Shown here piece by piece: positions 1-9,057 of a DNA stretch of 64,000 nucleotides. A program made the position numbers and the translations under genes. Each line of letters begins with the position of its first letter. The stretch's first letter is position 1. Below the pieces are notes generated by a model that was given only the letters and a program-made list of their open reading frames with translations, was not told the DNA's origin and did no database searches. The DNA lies in contig NZ_PEAX01000001.1 in the NCBI RefSeq assembly GCF_002807685.1, positions 248,001-312,000 of the forward strand, in the 5' to 3' direction. The DNA comes from Neoalteromonas flava. Lineage in GTDB: Bacteria > Pseudomonadota > Gammaproteobacteria > Enterobacterales > Alteromonadaceae.

Positions 1-1896
1 GGAGCGCGAAAAGGCCAGCGGACATCTTCAAAAGTCGCAGTGATAAAAAATAAAGCTACAATCCATATGCGCATTGAAAATGAGTACCGTGAAGTTAACT
101 GCCAATCTATTGATCCTATTTATAATTCAGTTGCTCAATCAGCTCATCAACACGTAGATTCGATTTTATCCGGATTCCAAAATACGTATCGCATCTTATC
201 CGACCATAAAGATGAACTCATTAGCTCAAATGGACCTATATATCAATTTGCGGAGACTGAAACTCGCATAATATTGAGACCGACGCGCCAGTACGCCAGA
301 CTCTCTGCTTTACTATCCCATCCCTCTTTGCTCGTATCTAAGGAAGCACGAGCTGTTTTCCTTGAAAAACTAAGAATTGGAGCTGCAGATTTTCCAGCAC
401 TTTCTCATGTTATTAGCATTGAAAGCACTATGCTCGACAAAGGTGACATACCGGCATTTACGACGACTCCAAACAGTAAGACATTAAAAGAACTAGATGG
501 AGGAGCAACAGATGAATTTTTGCATCGATCCGGATTAGAGCGCTCATTAGAGATTATACGCAATTTATCTAAACAAGACCTTGACGTTCAATCTTGGATT
601 CTCAAGAGCAGCTTGAAAACGACCACTAGCAGTCTGAATAGTTTCGATGAAACGCAGTATCGCAGCTCAACAATAAATCCAACACTGGCATCAGATGCAA
701 ACTCCTCTGTTCACCAGCTTTACAAACGCATTAAAGATATGGGAATGGAAAATGACACCCATGTCATGTGGCTAGGAATAGAGAACCAACAATCCCATTG
801 GATGTTTAGACCTTTAAGCTACGACCTATACAACGGAACATCAGGGATAGCGCTGTTCTTAGCCTATTATGCGCATAAGTATCAATCTAACGATGCCAAG
901 CTACTGGCTTTGAAAGCTCTGAGTTACGCTAGATATCAACTAAGCAAAAGTAGTGATAAAAAAATAGGTTTATTTTCAGGAGCTTCAGGATACATATATA
1001 CATTATTGCATATGGGAACACTTTTTAGTGATTTCAGTTTAATTGAGGAAGCAAATTCAGTTGCAATTGATCTCTCAGATTTTATATCGCAAGACGAAAA
1101 GCTGGACCTAATAGATGGCTGCGCAGGATTTATCATGTCCATTACGCAATTGTATGAAATAGTGCCTAGTCCTCAACTGCGACAATTAATAGAAAAAGCT
1201 CAAGGACATCTAGTTAAAAATGCAAAGAAAAACAAATTTGGGGTTTCTTGGCCAACCAATAAGAGATCTGCAATGGCCGGGATGTCCCATGGAAATGCTG
1301 GAATCCTGCTATCATTAGCTAAGGCTTTTTCCATAACAAACAACCAATCATTATTAGATACTATTTTACAAGGCTTAAGCTTCGAGAACTCTTTATTCAA
1401 CGAAAACAAGCTGGGCTGGCTAACTCGTATTGACCATAATTCTAAGACTGAAGACAGTGAGCCAACTATGCTTTCATGGTGCCATGGAGCTCCCGGAATA
1501 CTGCTTGCGAGAGCAGCAATGAAACAAGCAATAGTCTTCCCCGAAGACATACACAAAATTCTCGACAAAGATATACAAAGGGCCGCTAAAATAACTGCAA
1601 AATCAAGCCTTTTCGGAAGAGATTGCTTATGCCATGGAATATTAGGGAACTTACTTGCTTTATTTCAAGCGAAAGAAAGTGGAGTTAATGAGTTCAACTA
1701 CGAATTGCAAAAATCACTAACGAATACAATAGCCATAGGCAGTTGTGATGGTTGGAAAAGCGGAATTCCTTTTGACGAGGACACGCCTGGATTGATGACC
1801 GGACTAGCAGGCATAGGTATGGCACTTATGCGATTGGATACACCAGAACTAGTTCCTTGTGTCTTATCAATACAGTCACCAACTTCAATATTCTAA
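1..1896 (+). CDS. lanM: LanM, class II lanthipeptide synthetase (5' end outside window)
   Basis: Bifunctional enzyme that dehydrates Ser/Thr of a precursor peptide and cyclises them with Cys to form (methyl)lanthionine. The frame is open from base 1, so the gene starts upstream; the 631 residues seen are the end of the dehydratase domain plus the whole cyclase domain, against about 900-1000 residues for full LanM. The first 200 residues match the C-terminal part of the DUF4135 dehydratase (IILRPTRQY, then LLSHPSLL). The cyclase keeps the LanC zinc ligands: Cys in SWCHG (codon 1480-1482), then Cys-His in CLCHG (1630-1635), plus GMSHGNAG. Precursor, transporter and adaptor genes follow directly. 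GTG at 40 and ATG at 70 are internal, not real starts. Identification is firm; the product is unknown. Confidence 0.93.
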   Translation, partial: GARKGQRTSSKVAVIKNKATIHMRIENEYREVNCQSIDPIYNSVAQSAHQHVDSILSGFQNTYRILSDHKDELISSNGPIYQFAETETRIILRPTRQYARLSALLSHPSLLVSKEARAVFLEKLRIGAADFPALSHVISIESTMLDKGDIPAFTTTPNSKTLKELDGGATDEFLHRSGLERSLEIIRNLSKQDLDVQSWILKSSLKTTTSSLNSFDETQYRSSTINPTLASDANSSVHQLYKRIKDMGMENDTHVMWLGIENQQSHWMFRPLSYDLYNGTSGIALFLAYYAHKYQSNDAKLLALKALSYARYQLSKSSDKKIGLFSGASGYIYTLLHMGTLFSDFSLIEEANSVAIDLSDFISQDEKLDLIDGCAGFIMSITQLYEIVPSPQLRQLIEKAQGHLVKNAKKNKFGVSWPTNKRSAMAGMSHGNAGILLSLAKAFSITNNQSLLDTILQGLSFENSLFNENKLGWLTRIDHNSKTEDSEPTMLSWCHGAPGILLARAAMKQAIVFPEDIHKILDKDIQRAAKITAKSSLFGRDCLCHGILGNLLALFQAKESGVNEFNYELQKSLTNTIAIGSCDGWKSGIPFDEDTPGLMTGLAGIGMALMRLDTPELVPCVLSIQSPTSIF

Positions 1897-1971
1897 TTGT
1901 ATAGGTATGATTGTTGGCAGTACTTATACAACCTATTTAAGCCAACACCTTATAATTCCAGGAGAATTACT

Positions 1972-2175
1972 ATGATTAAAAGTGATAAAAATTTAAATAA
2001 AGAAGCATTTACAGGTAATGATGCAGCAAAGTCTGTTCAGAATGAGATCCAACATCCTGCTGGTGCAATTGAGATCAGTGATGATGAACTTCGAGCTGTT
2101 CAAGGAGGTTTCGGTGGAACTACTGTTCCAGAAAATGCAGGTATTTCGTTTACAGATTGCTGTCACGCTCTCTAA
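1972..2175 (+). CDS. lanA: LanA, class II lanthipeptide precursor with double-glycine leader
   Basis: A 67-residue precursor. The leader is acidic and ends in ISDDELRAVQGG, a typical class II double-glycine leader removed by a C39 peptidase. The 21-residue core begins FGGTT and ends TDCCHAL; it has three Thr and one Ser as dehydration sites and two adjacent Cys for thioether rings. The start is ATG 1972 because AGGAG lies at 1960-1964 with 7-nt spacing; an open frame extends back to 1897 but has no ribosome binding site. It lies 75 nt after lanM and before lanT. The C-terminal CC pair resembles lacticin 481-type peptides, but the rest of the core is different. Ring pattern and bioactivity cannot be read from sequence. 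Confidence 0.9.
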   Translation: MIKSDKNLNKEAFTGNDAAKSVQNEIQHPAGAIEISDDELRAVQGGFGGTTVPENAGISFTDCCHAL

Positions 2176-2181
2176 CGTGTC

Positions 2182-2209
2182 GAGTCGGCGTCTAGCCGAC
2201 TCTTTTTTT
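2182..2209 (+). terminator. Hairpin with T-tract between lanA and lanT
   Basis: Perfect 8-bp inverted repeat GAGTCGGC / GCCGACTC with a 5-nt loop, followed by seven T. It begins 6 nt after the lanA stop and ends 10 nt before the lanT start. It fits an intrinsic terminator that lets lanA be transcribed more than lanT, with lanT reached by readthrough; that role is inferred. Confidence 0.85.
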
Positions 2210-2219
2210 CAATTTTAAT

Positions 2220-4406
2220 ATGTTCAAGACTTTTCCACTAATAAAGCAAATCGATCAGCAAGACTGTGGTCCAACGTGCTTAAGAATGATAAGCCTGTTC
2301 CATGGAAAAAGTTTATCGCGAAAGAGAGCGGTATTTCTCTGTCAAAAAGCTAATCAAGGAACAAATTTACTCGCACTAATTGACGGAGCGAAAGCAATAG
2401 GCTTAAGAAGTTCGGCCTTTAAACTCGATACAGAATCTCTCTCAGCTAGAGCTGAGCTTCCTTGCTTATTATATTTAAACAATAACCATTACGTTATTTT
2501 ATATAAAATTAGAAAAGATAAATTTTATATCGCAGACCCGAAACTAGGAAAATATGCTCTTTCCACAGGTGATTTAGAGAGCAAGTGGCTCAACTCAGAG
2601 GGACTCGGAGTTGCATGCGTTTTCTCGCCTACCATCAGTTTTTCCAAAGATCATATTGAAGAAAAAAGCAACAAAAAAGACGGTGTGAGATTCATATTTA
2701 AATATTTGTTCCAATTTAAGCGTTATCTTGTACAACTTGCATTAGGGGCTTTAGTGATATCACTCTTGAGCTTTATAGCCCCATTCTTAACAAAATCTGT
2801 CGTTGACTACGGAATAACTAACAGCGATAAAAACTTTATCTTACTGATTTTTATTGCTCAATTAGCATTATTTTTAGGTCGTACCGCTACAGAATTCATT
2901 AGAGGTTGGTTGTTAGTACATATAGGTGTTCGTGTCAACGTCGCGGTGGTATCTGACTTTCTACAAAAAATCATGCGTCTTCCTATGACATTTTTCAATT
3001 CAAGAAATATGGGAGATATTTTGCAACGAATAGCTGACCACCACAAAATAGAGGAATTGATAACCTCTCACTCAATTACTTTCATTTTTTCTTTACTTAA
3101 TGTTTTAGTATTCAGCCTAATACTGTTTTTTTACAGTACAAGCATTTTCACAATATTTATTGTTGGTAGCGTTGTTGCCGTTCTTTGGCCTCTTCCGTTT
3201 CTAAAGAAACGAAGATTATTAGATTATGATTATTTCACGCAATTGAGTTCTCATCAGCATGCCGTCGTACAAATTGTCTACGGTATGTCAGAAATAAAGA
3301 TGAACCAAGCTCAACAACAACAACATGAAAATTGGTCAAGAATTCAATCTAGAATTTTTTCTAATAAAGTTCGAGCCCTTACCATCGAGCAATATCAGCA
3401 AATTGGCACCAAAATTTTTAACGATGGCAAAAGTATTCTCATTTCTTTCGTAGCTGCCTTACAGGTCGTCTCAGGTGAACTTACACTAGGAATGATGATC
3501 GCCACTACTTACATCCTAGGACAAATGTCAGCACCTATGGAGCAACTCATCGGCTTTATTCATAAGTTTCAAGACGCAAAGCTTAGTATGGAACGCTTAA
3601 ATGAAATTCATGATCTCAGCGACGAAAACGAAGCCCGAAGTCATGTAAAATTCAATTTTGATGAACACACAATTATCAAAGCCAACAATGTCAGCTTTGC
3701 TTATCAAAAATCCGATAAAAAGTTAACTCTTAAAAATCTAAATTTTTCGATACCGTATAAAAAAACTACAGCTATAGTAGGAACTAGCGGAAGTGGAAAG
3801 ACAACACTACTCAAATTATTGTTGAAGTTTGCGGACCCCACGTCAGGTAATTTAAGCGTCGGAGGTATTGACTTAAATGATGTTTGCCCCGAATACTGGA
3901 GATCAAAGTGCGGTGTCGTGTTTCAAGATGGTTATATTTTCAGCAATAGCGTAGCTGAAAATATTGCTTTCGGCGATGAGAATATCAATATGCAAAGAGT
4001 TGTGAGAGCAGCTCAAATGGCTAACATTCATGATGAAATTAAGCTTTTAAATCAAGGGTACGATACTAAAGTTGGAGAGGAAGGTAGAAGTCTCAGCGGG
4101 GGGCAAACCCAGCGAATATTAATAGCCAGAGCAATATACAAAAACCCAGAGGTTTTATTTTTTGATGAAGCCACTTCTGCACTAGATGCAAATAATGAAC
4201 GGATAATCCAGAAAAATCTTGAGAATTTCTTTGACGGCAGAACTGTTCTAATAGTTGCCCATCGACTCAGTACTGTTATGAATGCTGACAACATAATCGT
4301 TTTACATAATGGAGAGATTGTTGAACAGGGTACTCACCAAAGCTTAATCAAAGCAGAAGCAGCCTATTTCAATCTGGTGAAAAACCAACTAGAGTTGGGC
4401 TCCTAG
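2220..4406 (+). CDS. lanT: LanT, peptidase-containing ABC transporter (C39 family)
   Basis: Inner-membrane exporter of 728 residues that cleaves the LanA leader after Gly-Gly and pumps out the modified core. The N-terminal C39 peptidase has Gln10, catalytic Cys16 (QQDCG), His90 (NNNHYV) and Asp106 (IADP). A six-helix transmembrane domain follows at about residues 160-450. The ATPase domain has Walker A GTSGSGKTT, signature LSGGQ, Walker B VLFFDEATSALD and the H-loop VAHRLST. The ATG at 2220 is the first start in frame and has no visible Shine-Dalgarno because the hairpin T-tract sits there, so expression is probably low. The adaptor gene follows after 4 nt. All catalytic motifs are intact. 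Confidence 0.94.
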   Translation: MFKTFPLIKQIDQQDCGPTCLRMISLFHGKSLSRKRAVFLCQKANQGTNLLALIDGAKAIGLRSSAFKLDTESLSARAELPCLLYLNNNHYVILYKIRKDKFYIADPKLGKYALSTGDLESKWLNSEGLGVACVFSPTISFSKDHIEEKSNKKDGVRFIFKYLFQFKRYLVQLALGALVISLLSFIAPFLTKSVVDYGITNSDKNFILLIFIAQLALFLGRTATEFIRGWLLVHIGVRVNVAVVSDFLQKIMRLPMTFFNSRNMGDILQRIADHHKIEELITSHSITFIFSLLNVLVFSLILFFYSTSIFTIFIVGSVVAVLWPLPFLKKRRLLDYDYFTQLSSHQHAVVQIVYGMSEIKMNQAQQQQHENWSRIQSRIFSNKVRALTIEQYQQIGTKIFNDGKSILISFVAALQVVSGELTLGMMIATTYILGQMSAPMEQLIGFIHKFQDAKLSMERLNEIHDLSDENEARSHVKFNFDEHTIIKANNVSFAYQKSDKKLTLKNLNFSIPYKKTTAIVGTSGSGKTTLLKLLLKFADPTSGNLSVGGIDLNDVCPEYWRSKCGVVFQDGYIFSNSVAENIAFGDENINMQRVVRAAQMANIHDEIKLLNQGYDTKVGEEGRSLSGGQTQRILIARAIYKNPEVLFFDEATSALDANNERIIQKNLENFFDGRTVLIVAHRLSTVMNADNIIVLHNGEIVEQGTHQSLIKAEAAYFNLVKNQLELGS

Positions 4407-4410
4407 ACTT

Positions 4411-5673
4411 ATGGATTTGCGCAAAACCTCTCTAGACGTTTTAGCTTCTCGCCCACCAAGTTGGGTAATTATGAGTGGTATCTCACAAATCGCGATTACT
4501 TTGCTCGTGATCTTGATTATTTCATCCTTTGTTGAGTATTCAGAAGAAACATCTCTAGAAATAACAATTTCCTCAACTGCCCCCCCTATTCTTTTAAACT
4601 CGCGTCTAGATAGTTTTATTGCAGAACTTTACGTTGAAAATGGTCAAGAAGTGTCTAAGGGGCAAGCATTGGCGCGCCTACATAGCGAAACAAAATATTC
4701 CAGTGTAGTAGAATTATCTGCATTTCTAAAGCAAATTAAGTCTGCAATCTACAATGAGGACGATTGCCAGGACTATTCTAGGATAGAGCATTTAGGCTCT
4801 TTACAATCTGAATTTAACCAACTTATAGAAGAGTTAATCAATGTAAAGCAGAGAAAAATAGCGCTCCAAGAACTACTCGGAGATGAATCATATAAAAAGT
4901 TACTTTCTGAGTACCAAAATTTCGAAAAACAACTCAAGAAAAAAAGTGAACTACTCGTAATGCATATGGCTGAAGAAAGAGAGCAATTAAAATCGGCTAG
5001 CTCACTTCTCAGCAGGGGGTTTGTTTCAGAATTTCAACTAACAGCTATGAGAAAGTCGCTACTTCAAAACCAGCTGACATTAGAAGACATAACTGTTCAA
5101 CGTAATAACAATAGAATAATTACTATTGAATTTAAGAGAGACTATGACATTAAATTAAATCAACTAAAAAGAGAGATTAAAAAGAATCTAGAGTTGGCGC
5201 TAAGCAAAATTGCTTCGTTAGAATCCGCTATAAGCAAATGGGAAAATGACCACATCGTAAAAGCAACGAATAAAGGCATAGTATCGTTTACAAAATTCTG
5301 GGGGAGCAACCAGAGTGTAAAGGTTAATGATACAATTATGATTATTTCTTTTCCTAATAATAAATTTATCGCTACAGGCATTATCTCTCACGATAGTTTG
5401 GGGAGATTAGAGCCAGGTCAGTTAGTGAATATTGAATTACACACTTATCCAGCCACACAATTTGGTGTTTTAAAAGGGCGATTGAAAAATATCTCGCATG
5501 TGTCAAGTGACATGGGACACTTTGTTTCAATAGAACTTCCGAGTCAACTGACTACCTCACACGGGAAAAAAATCCCAACTGCCCCAGAGCTCAAAGGGAA
5601 CGCTTTTGTCGTTACTAAAAAAACCAGTGTTCTTAACAAGATTTTCCGTAATTTAAGATACAAATTTGAGTGA
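4411..5673 (+). CDS. HlyD-family periplasmic adaptor of the lanthipeptide exporter
   Basis: Membrane-fusion protein of 420 residues that would link LanT to an outer-membrane TolC-type channel. It has one N-terminal membrane segment (about residues 18-40), a lipoyl-like half motif (AELYVENGQEVSKGQALARL), a long charged coiled coil (about 95-285), then the second lipoyl half and beta-barrel region (GIISHDSLGRLEPGQLVNIEL). It starts 4 nt after the lanT stop, so the two are probably translationally coupled. An adaptor shows that the system is built for a Gram-negative envelope. No TolC gene is in the window, so a housekeeping TolC is presumed. Confidence 0.9.
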   Translation: MDLRKTSLDVLASRPPSWVIMSGISQIAITLLVILIISSFVEYSEETSLEITISSTAPPILLNSRLDSFIAELYVENGQEVSKGQALARLHSETKYSSVVELSAFLKQIKSAIYNEDDCQDYSRIEHLGSLQSEFNQLIEELINVKQRKIALQELLGDESYKKLLSEYQNFEKQLKKKSELLVMHMAEEREQLKSASSLLSRGFVSEFQLTAMRKSLLQNQLTLEDITVQRNNNRIITIEFKRDYDIKLNQLKREIKKNLELALSKIASLESAISKWENDHIVKATNKGIVSFTKFWGSNQSVKVNDTIMIISFPNNKFIATGIISHDSLGRLEPGQLVNIELHTYPATQFGVLKGRLKNISHVSSDMGHFVSIELPSQLTTSHGKKIPTAPELKGNAFVVTKKTSVLNKIFRNLRYKFE

Positions 5674-5822
5674 AATAGCGATATTTCAACTGTAAATACT
5701 TAAAAAACTATGATTCTTTGCAGAGAAAATTGAGCATTTGGGAAATTAATTTAATGGTAAATGGATACTTATGGCAGATTGACTTTCCGAAAATACTTAT
5801 GACTATTTCTCAATTGCAACGG

Positions 5823-6410
5823 TTACTTCTGCCAAACCAATAAATGGTTATTCGCTGGCATGTCATACATATTGGTAAGTGTGAGTGGCTCAGCCCATTC
5901 GATAAGTTCTTCAACATCACGATAGCCGCCGTATCCTTGCGCTAGCAGTTCCTGATGAAACGCTTGGTTACTTGCACTGGTAAACTGGCCTTGCTGAGTA
6001 AATGGACCGTACTGGCAAAACACGCCGCCCAGCGGCAAGTGCTCAGCAATCAGCGACATCATCAGTTTAACTTCATCATGCTGCATAATGTGTGCGGTAT
6101 TAGCCGTAAAAACCGCATCGCAAGCTTCAGCTGGCCACTCGTTCAGCCCAATTGAAAATGCTAATGGTGCGCGCACATTGGCTTGAGGAAAAGCGTTCAA
6201 GCGCAAGGACAAACGGTCTAGGTATTCGGGCTGTTCTGTGGGTTGCCACACAACGTTGGGTAGATTCTGGGAAAAGAACAGAGCGTGCTGCCCTGTTCCT
6301 GAGCCAATTTCTAATACTCTACGCGCTTGTGCAAAGTGGCTGTTAAGCTTTTCGAGGATAACCGCTTTGTTATTCTCACAGGCCTGACTAAAAGGAAGCT
6401 CCTGTTGCAT
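5823..6410 (-). CDS. DUF938 family protein, class I SAM-methyltransferase fold
   Basis: A 195-residue protein of the DUF938 family. It has a SAM-binding glycine motif (VLEIGSGTGQHA, about residues 33-44) and the family segment TANTAHIMQHDEV. The substrate is not known. It is the last gene of the metA-metH operon, beginning 9 nt after metH-C, so it is probably MetJ-controlled. That placement suggests a role linked to methionine or SAM, but this is inference. The 149 bp between this gene and the convergent adaptor gene hold no clear terminator or other element. Confidence 0.85.
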   Translation of the reverse strand: MQQELPFSQACENNKAVILEKLNSHFAQARRVLEIGSGTGQHALFFSQNLPNVVWQPTEQPEYLDRLSLRLNAFPQANVRAPLAFSIGLNEWPAEACDAVFTANTAHIMQHDEVKLMMSLIAEHLPLGGVFCQYGPFTQQGQFTSASNQAFHQELLAQGYGGYRDVEELIEWAEPLTLTNMYDMPANNHLLVWQK

Positions 6411-6419
6411 TGCGGCCTG

Positions 6420-9047
6420 CTAGTCGTTGAGATTAGGCATTAGCCACTTACTGGCCTGCTCTAACGACCAGTCCTTGCGCGCAGCATAGTCTGCTAATTG
6501 ATCCTGCTGGATCTTAGCAACCGCAAAATAACGCGAATCAGGGTGCGCGAAGTACCAGCCCGACACAGACGCACCTGGCCACATAGCATAACTTTCTGTC
6601 AGCTTCATACCAGTGTGCTGTTCTACATCGAGCAAATCCCATATGGGTTGCTTTTCGGTATGTTCTGGGCAGGCAGCGTACCCGGGCGCAGGTCTTATCC
6701 CCTGATACTTTTCTGCGATCAACGCGTCATTGTCGAGAGTCTCGTTTGGCACATAACCCCAATAGAGCGTGCGCACCTGCTGATGTAAATACTCGGCAAA
6801 CGCCTCTGCAAGACGGTCACTCACTGCCTTAACCATGATCGCATTGTAGTCATCACCTTCTTGTGTGAAGGCATTGGCCAGCTCGTCTTCTTCAACACCT
6901 GCGGTAACCGCAAATGCACCGATATAGTCGGTATAGCCACTGTCTGCTGGCGCAACAAAATCGCTCAAACAATAATTGGGCTTGCCGCCTTTGTGAGTTT
7001 GCTGCCTTAAATGATGGCAAACCAAGCGCTTGTTTTCTCGCGACTCATCAGTGTAAACCACAATGTCGTCTTCAACAGCATTGGCCGGAAACAGACCGAT
7101 CACGCCTTTAGGGCTTATGAGGTTTTCTGCTGCGAGCTTATCTAACATTTGATTTGCATCAGCAAACAGCTGCTGCGCTTCATTACCTACAACCTCGTCT
7201 TGCAAAATGCGCGGGTATTTGCCTGCCAAGGACCAGGTCATAAAAAATGGCGTCCAATCAATGTAATTACGCAATGTTTCAATCGTTGCAGAGACCGCGG
7301 TCACACCCAAGTGTTTAGGTTTAACCGGGGTAAAGTTCGCCCAATCCGTTGAAAATTTGTTCGCTCTAGCTTCAGTAAGGGTCACCGGCTTCGTGCGCGG
7401 GCGCTTATTGGCGTGTTGTTCCCGCACCTTGGCATATTCGACATCCAGCTGAGCCACATAATCATCACGCGTAGTCGCGGAAATCAACTTTTGACAAACG
7501 CCTACCGCACGACTTGCATTTGGCACGTATACCACAGGGCCAGAGTAATTCTGTTCGATTTTCACAGCAGTATGCGCTTTGGAAGTGGTAGCACCGCCAA
7601 TCAGTAAAGGAATATCAAAGCCTAAACGCTCCATTTCACTGGCTACATATACCATCTCATCCAGAGACGGAGTAATTAAACCCGATAAGCCTATCATATC
7701 CACATTTTGCGCTTTGGCTTCTTCCAGGATCTTGGCACATGGCACCATTACGCCAAGGTCGATGACCTCAAAGTTATTGCACTGCAACACTACGCCCACG
7801 ATGTTCTTACCAATATCGTGTACATCCCCTTTAACCGTGGCCATGAGTACTTTGCCATTGCTGCTACTGCCGCCGGCTTTCTCTGCCTCGATAAATGGCT
7901 GTAAATGCGCCACTGCCTTTTTCATTACCCGCGCCGACTTAACCACCTGCGGCAGGAACATCTTACCTTCACCAAATAAGTCCCCTACCACATTCATACC
8001 GTCCATCAACGGGCCTTCAATTACATGTAATGGCCGTTCAGCAGCTAGCCGTGCCTCTTCGGTATCTTCCAGAATGTAGTCGTTAATCCCTTTTACTAGG
8101 GAATGCTCCAAGCGCTTAGCTACCGGCCATTCACGCCAGGACAAATCTTCCACAGCAGCAGCTTTACCATCACCTTGATATTTGGGGGCTAAGTCAAGCA
8201 GCCGCTCTGTTGCATCGCTGCGCCGGTTGAGAATTACGTCCTCTACCGCATCACGAAGTTCCAGCGGGATCTCATCATAAACTTCCAATTGGCCCGCATT
8301 CACAATCCCCATATCCATACCGGCGCGGATCGCATGATAAAGAAACACTGAATGCATGGCTTCACGCACGGGGTTATTGCCGCGGAATGAAAACGAAATG
8401 TTGGATAATCCACCCGACACATGTACATGCGGGAGGGTTTGCCGGATACGGCGTGTTGCCTCAATGAAATCTACCGCATAACTGTCATGCTCTTCGATCC
8501 CTGTGGCAACGGCAAAGATATTCGGGTCAAAAATTATATCTTCAGGTGGAAAATTCACCACTTCAGTCAAAATCTGATAACTGCGGGTACAAATCTCGAC
8601 TTTGCGATCTTCGGTATCTGCCTGTCCCTTTTCATCAAATGCCATGACAACGGTAGCTGCACCGTATTTTTTTATCAAACGCGCCTGCGCAATAAAGGGC
8701 TCTTCGCCCTCTTTCAAACTGATCGAGTTAACAATCGCTTTGCCTTGTACACACTTTAAGCCCGCTTCAATAACTTCCCACTTGGAGGAATCAAGCATGA
8801 TCGGCACACGCGAGATATCCGGTTCCGCAGCGATCAGATTCAAAAACTGCACCATCGCAGCTTTGGAGTCGAGCATCGCTTCATCCATATTGATATCTAT
8901 AATTTGTGCGCCATTCTCTACCTGCTGACGCGCAACATCCAATGCCGCCTCAAAGTCACCACTGAGGATTAAGCGCTTAAATACAGCGGAACCCGTGACA
9001 TTGGTGCGCTCACCAACATTGATAAATGTAGCTATCTCTTGAGTCAC
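6420..9047 (-). CDS. metH: Methionine synthase, folate/cobalamin/activation part (split MetH)
   Basis: An 875-residue protein equal to the C-terminal three modules of cobalamin-dependent methionine synthase. In order they are the methyltetrahydrofolate-binding pterin domain ([14 protein letters not shown], start to about 260), the cobalamin cap and Rossmann domain with the B12 lower-ligand motif DVHDIGKN followed by [13 protein letters not shown], and the SAM-dependent reactivation domain ([12 protein letters not shown]). It begins with GTG 10 nt after the stop of the homocysteine-binding half; AGGAG overlapping that stop is its ribosome binding site. It must work with the separate N-terminal half. 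Every module is intact, so this is a split gene rather than a decayed one. Confidence 0.95.
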   Translation of the reverse strand: MTQEIATFINVGERTNVTGSAVFKRLILSGDFEAALDVARQQVENGAQIIDINMDEAMLDSKAAMVQFLNLIAAEPDISRVPIMLDSSKWEVIEAGLKCVQGKAIVNSISLKEGEEPFIAQARLIKKYGAATVVMAFDEKGQADTEDRKVEICTRSYQILTEVVNFPPEDIIFDPNIFAVATGIEEHDSYAVDFIEATRRIRQTLPHVHVSGGLSNISFSFRGNNPVREAMHSVFLYHAIRAGMDMGIVNAGQLEVYDEIPLELRDAVEDVILNRRSDATERLLDLAPKYQGDGKAAAVEDLSWREWPVAKRLEHSLVKGINDYILEDTEEARLAAERPLHVIEGPLMDGMNVVGDLFGEGKMFLPQVVKSARVMKKAVAHLQPFIEAEKAGGSSSNGKVLMATVKGDVHDIGKNIVGVVLQCNNFEVIDLGVMVPCAKILEEAKAQNVDMIGLSGLITPSLDEMVYVASEMERLGFDIPLLIGGATTSKAHTAVKIEQNYSGPVVYVPNASRAVGVCQKLISATTRDDYVAQLDVEYAKVREQHANKRPRTKPVTLTEARANKFSTDWANFTPVKPKHLGVTAVSATIETLRNYIDWTPFFMTWSLAGKYPRILQDEVVGNEAQQLFADANQMLDKLAAENLISPKGVIGLFPANAVEDDIVVYTDESRENKRLVCHHLRQQTHKGGKPNYCLSDFVAPADSGYTDYIGAFAVTAGVEEDELANAFTQEGDDYNAIMVKAVSDRLAEAFAEYLHQQVRTLYWGYVPNETLDNDALIAEKYQGIRPAPGYAACPEHTEKQPIWDLLDVEQHTGMKLTESYAMWPGASVSGWYFAHPDSRYFAVAKIQQDQLADYAARKDWSLEQASKWLMPNLND

Positions 9048-9057
9048 AATACCACTC

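Noticed and set aside
1897-1971. Upstream extension of lanA giving a 92-residue precursor
   Set aside because: The extension lacks a ribosome binding site, and the AGGAG-ATG at 1972 gives a normal class II leader.
7579-8079. 166-codon open frame opposite metH-C
   Set aside because: Antisense shadow of the cobalamin domain of methionine synthase; no independent support.
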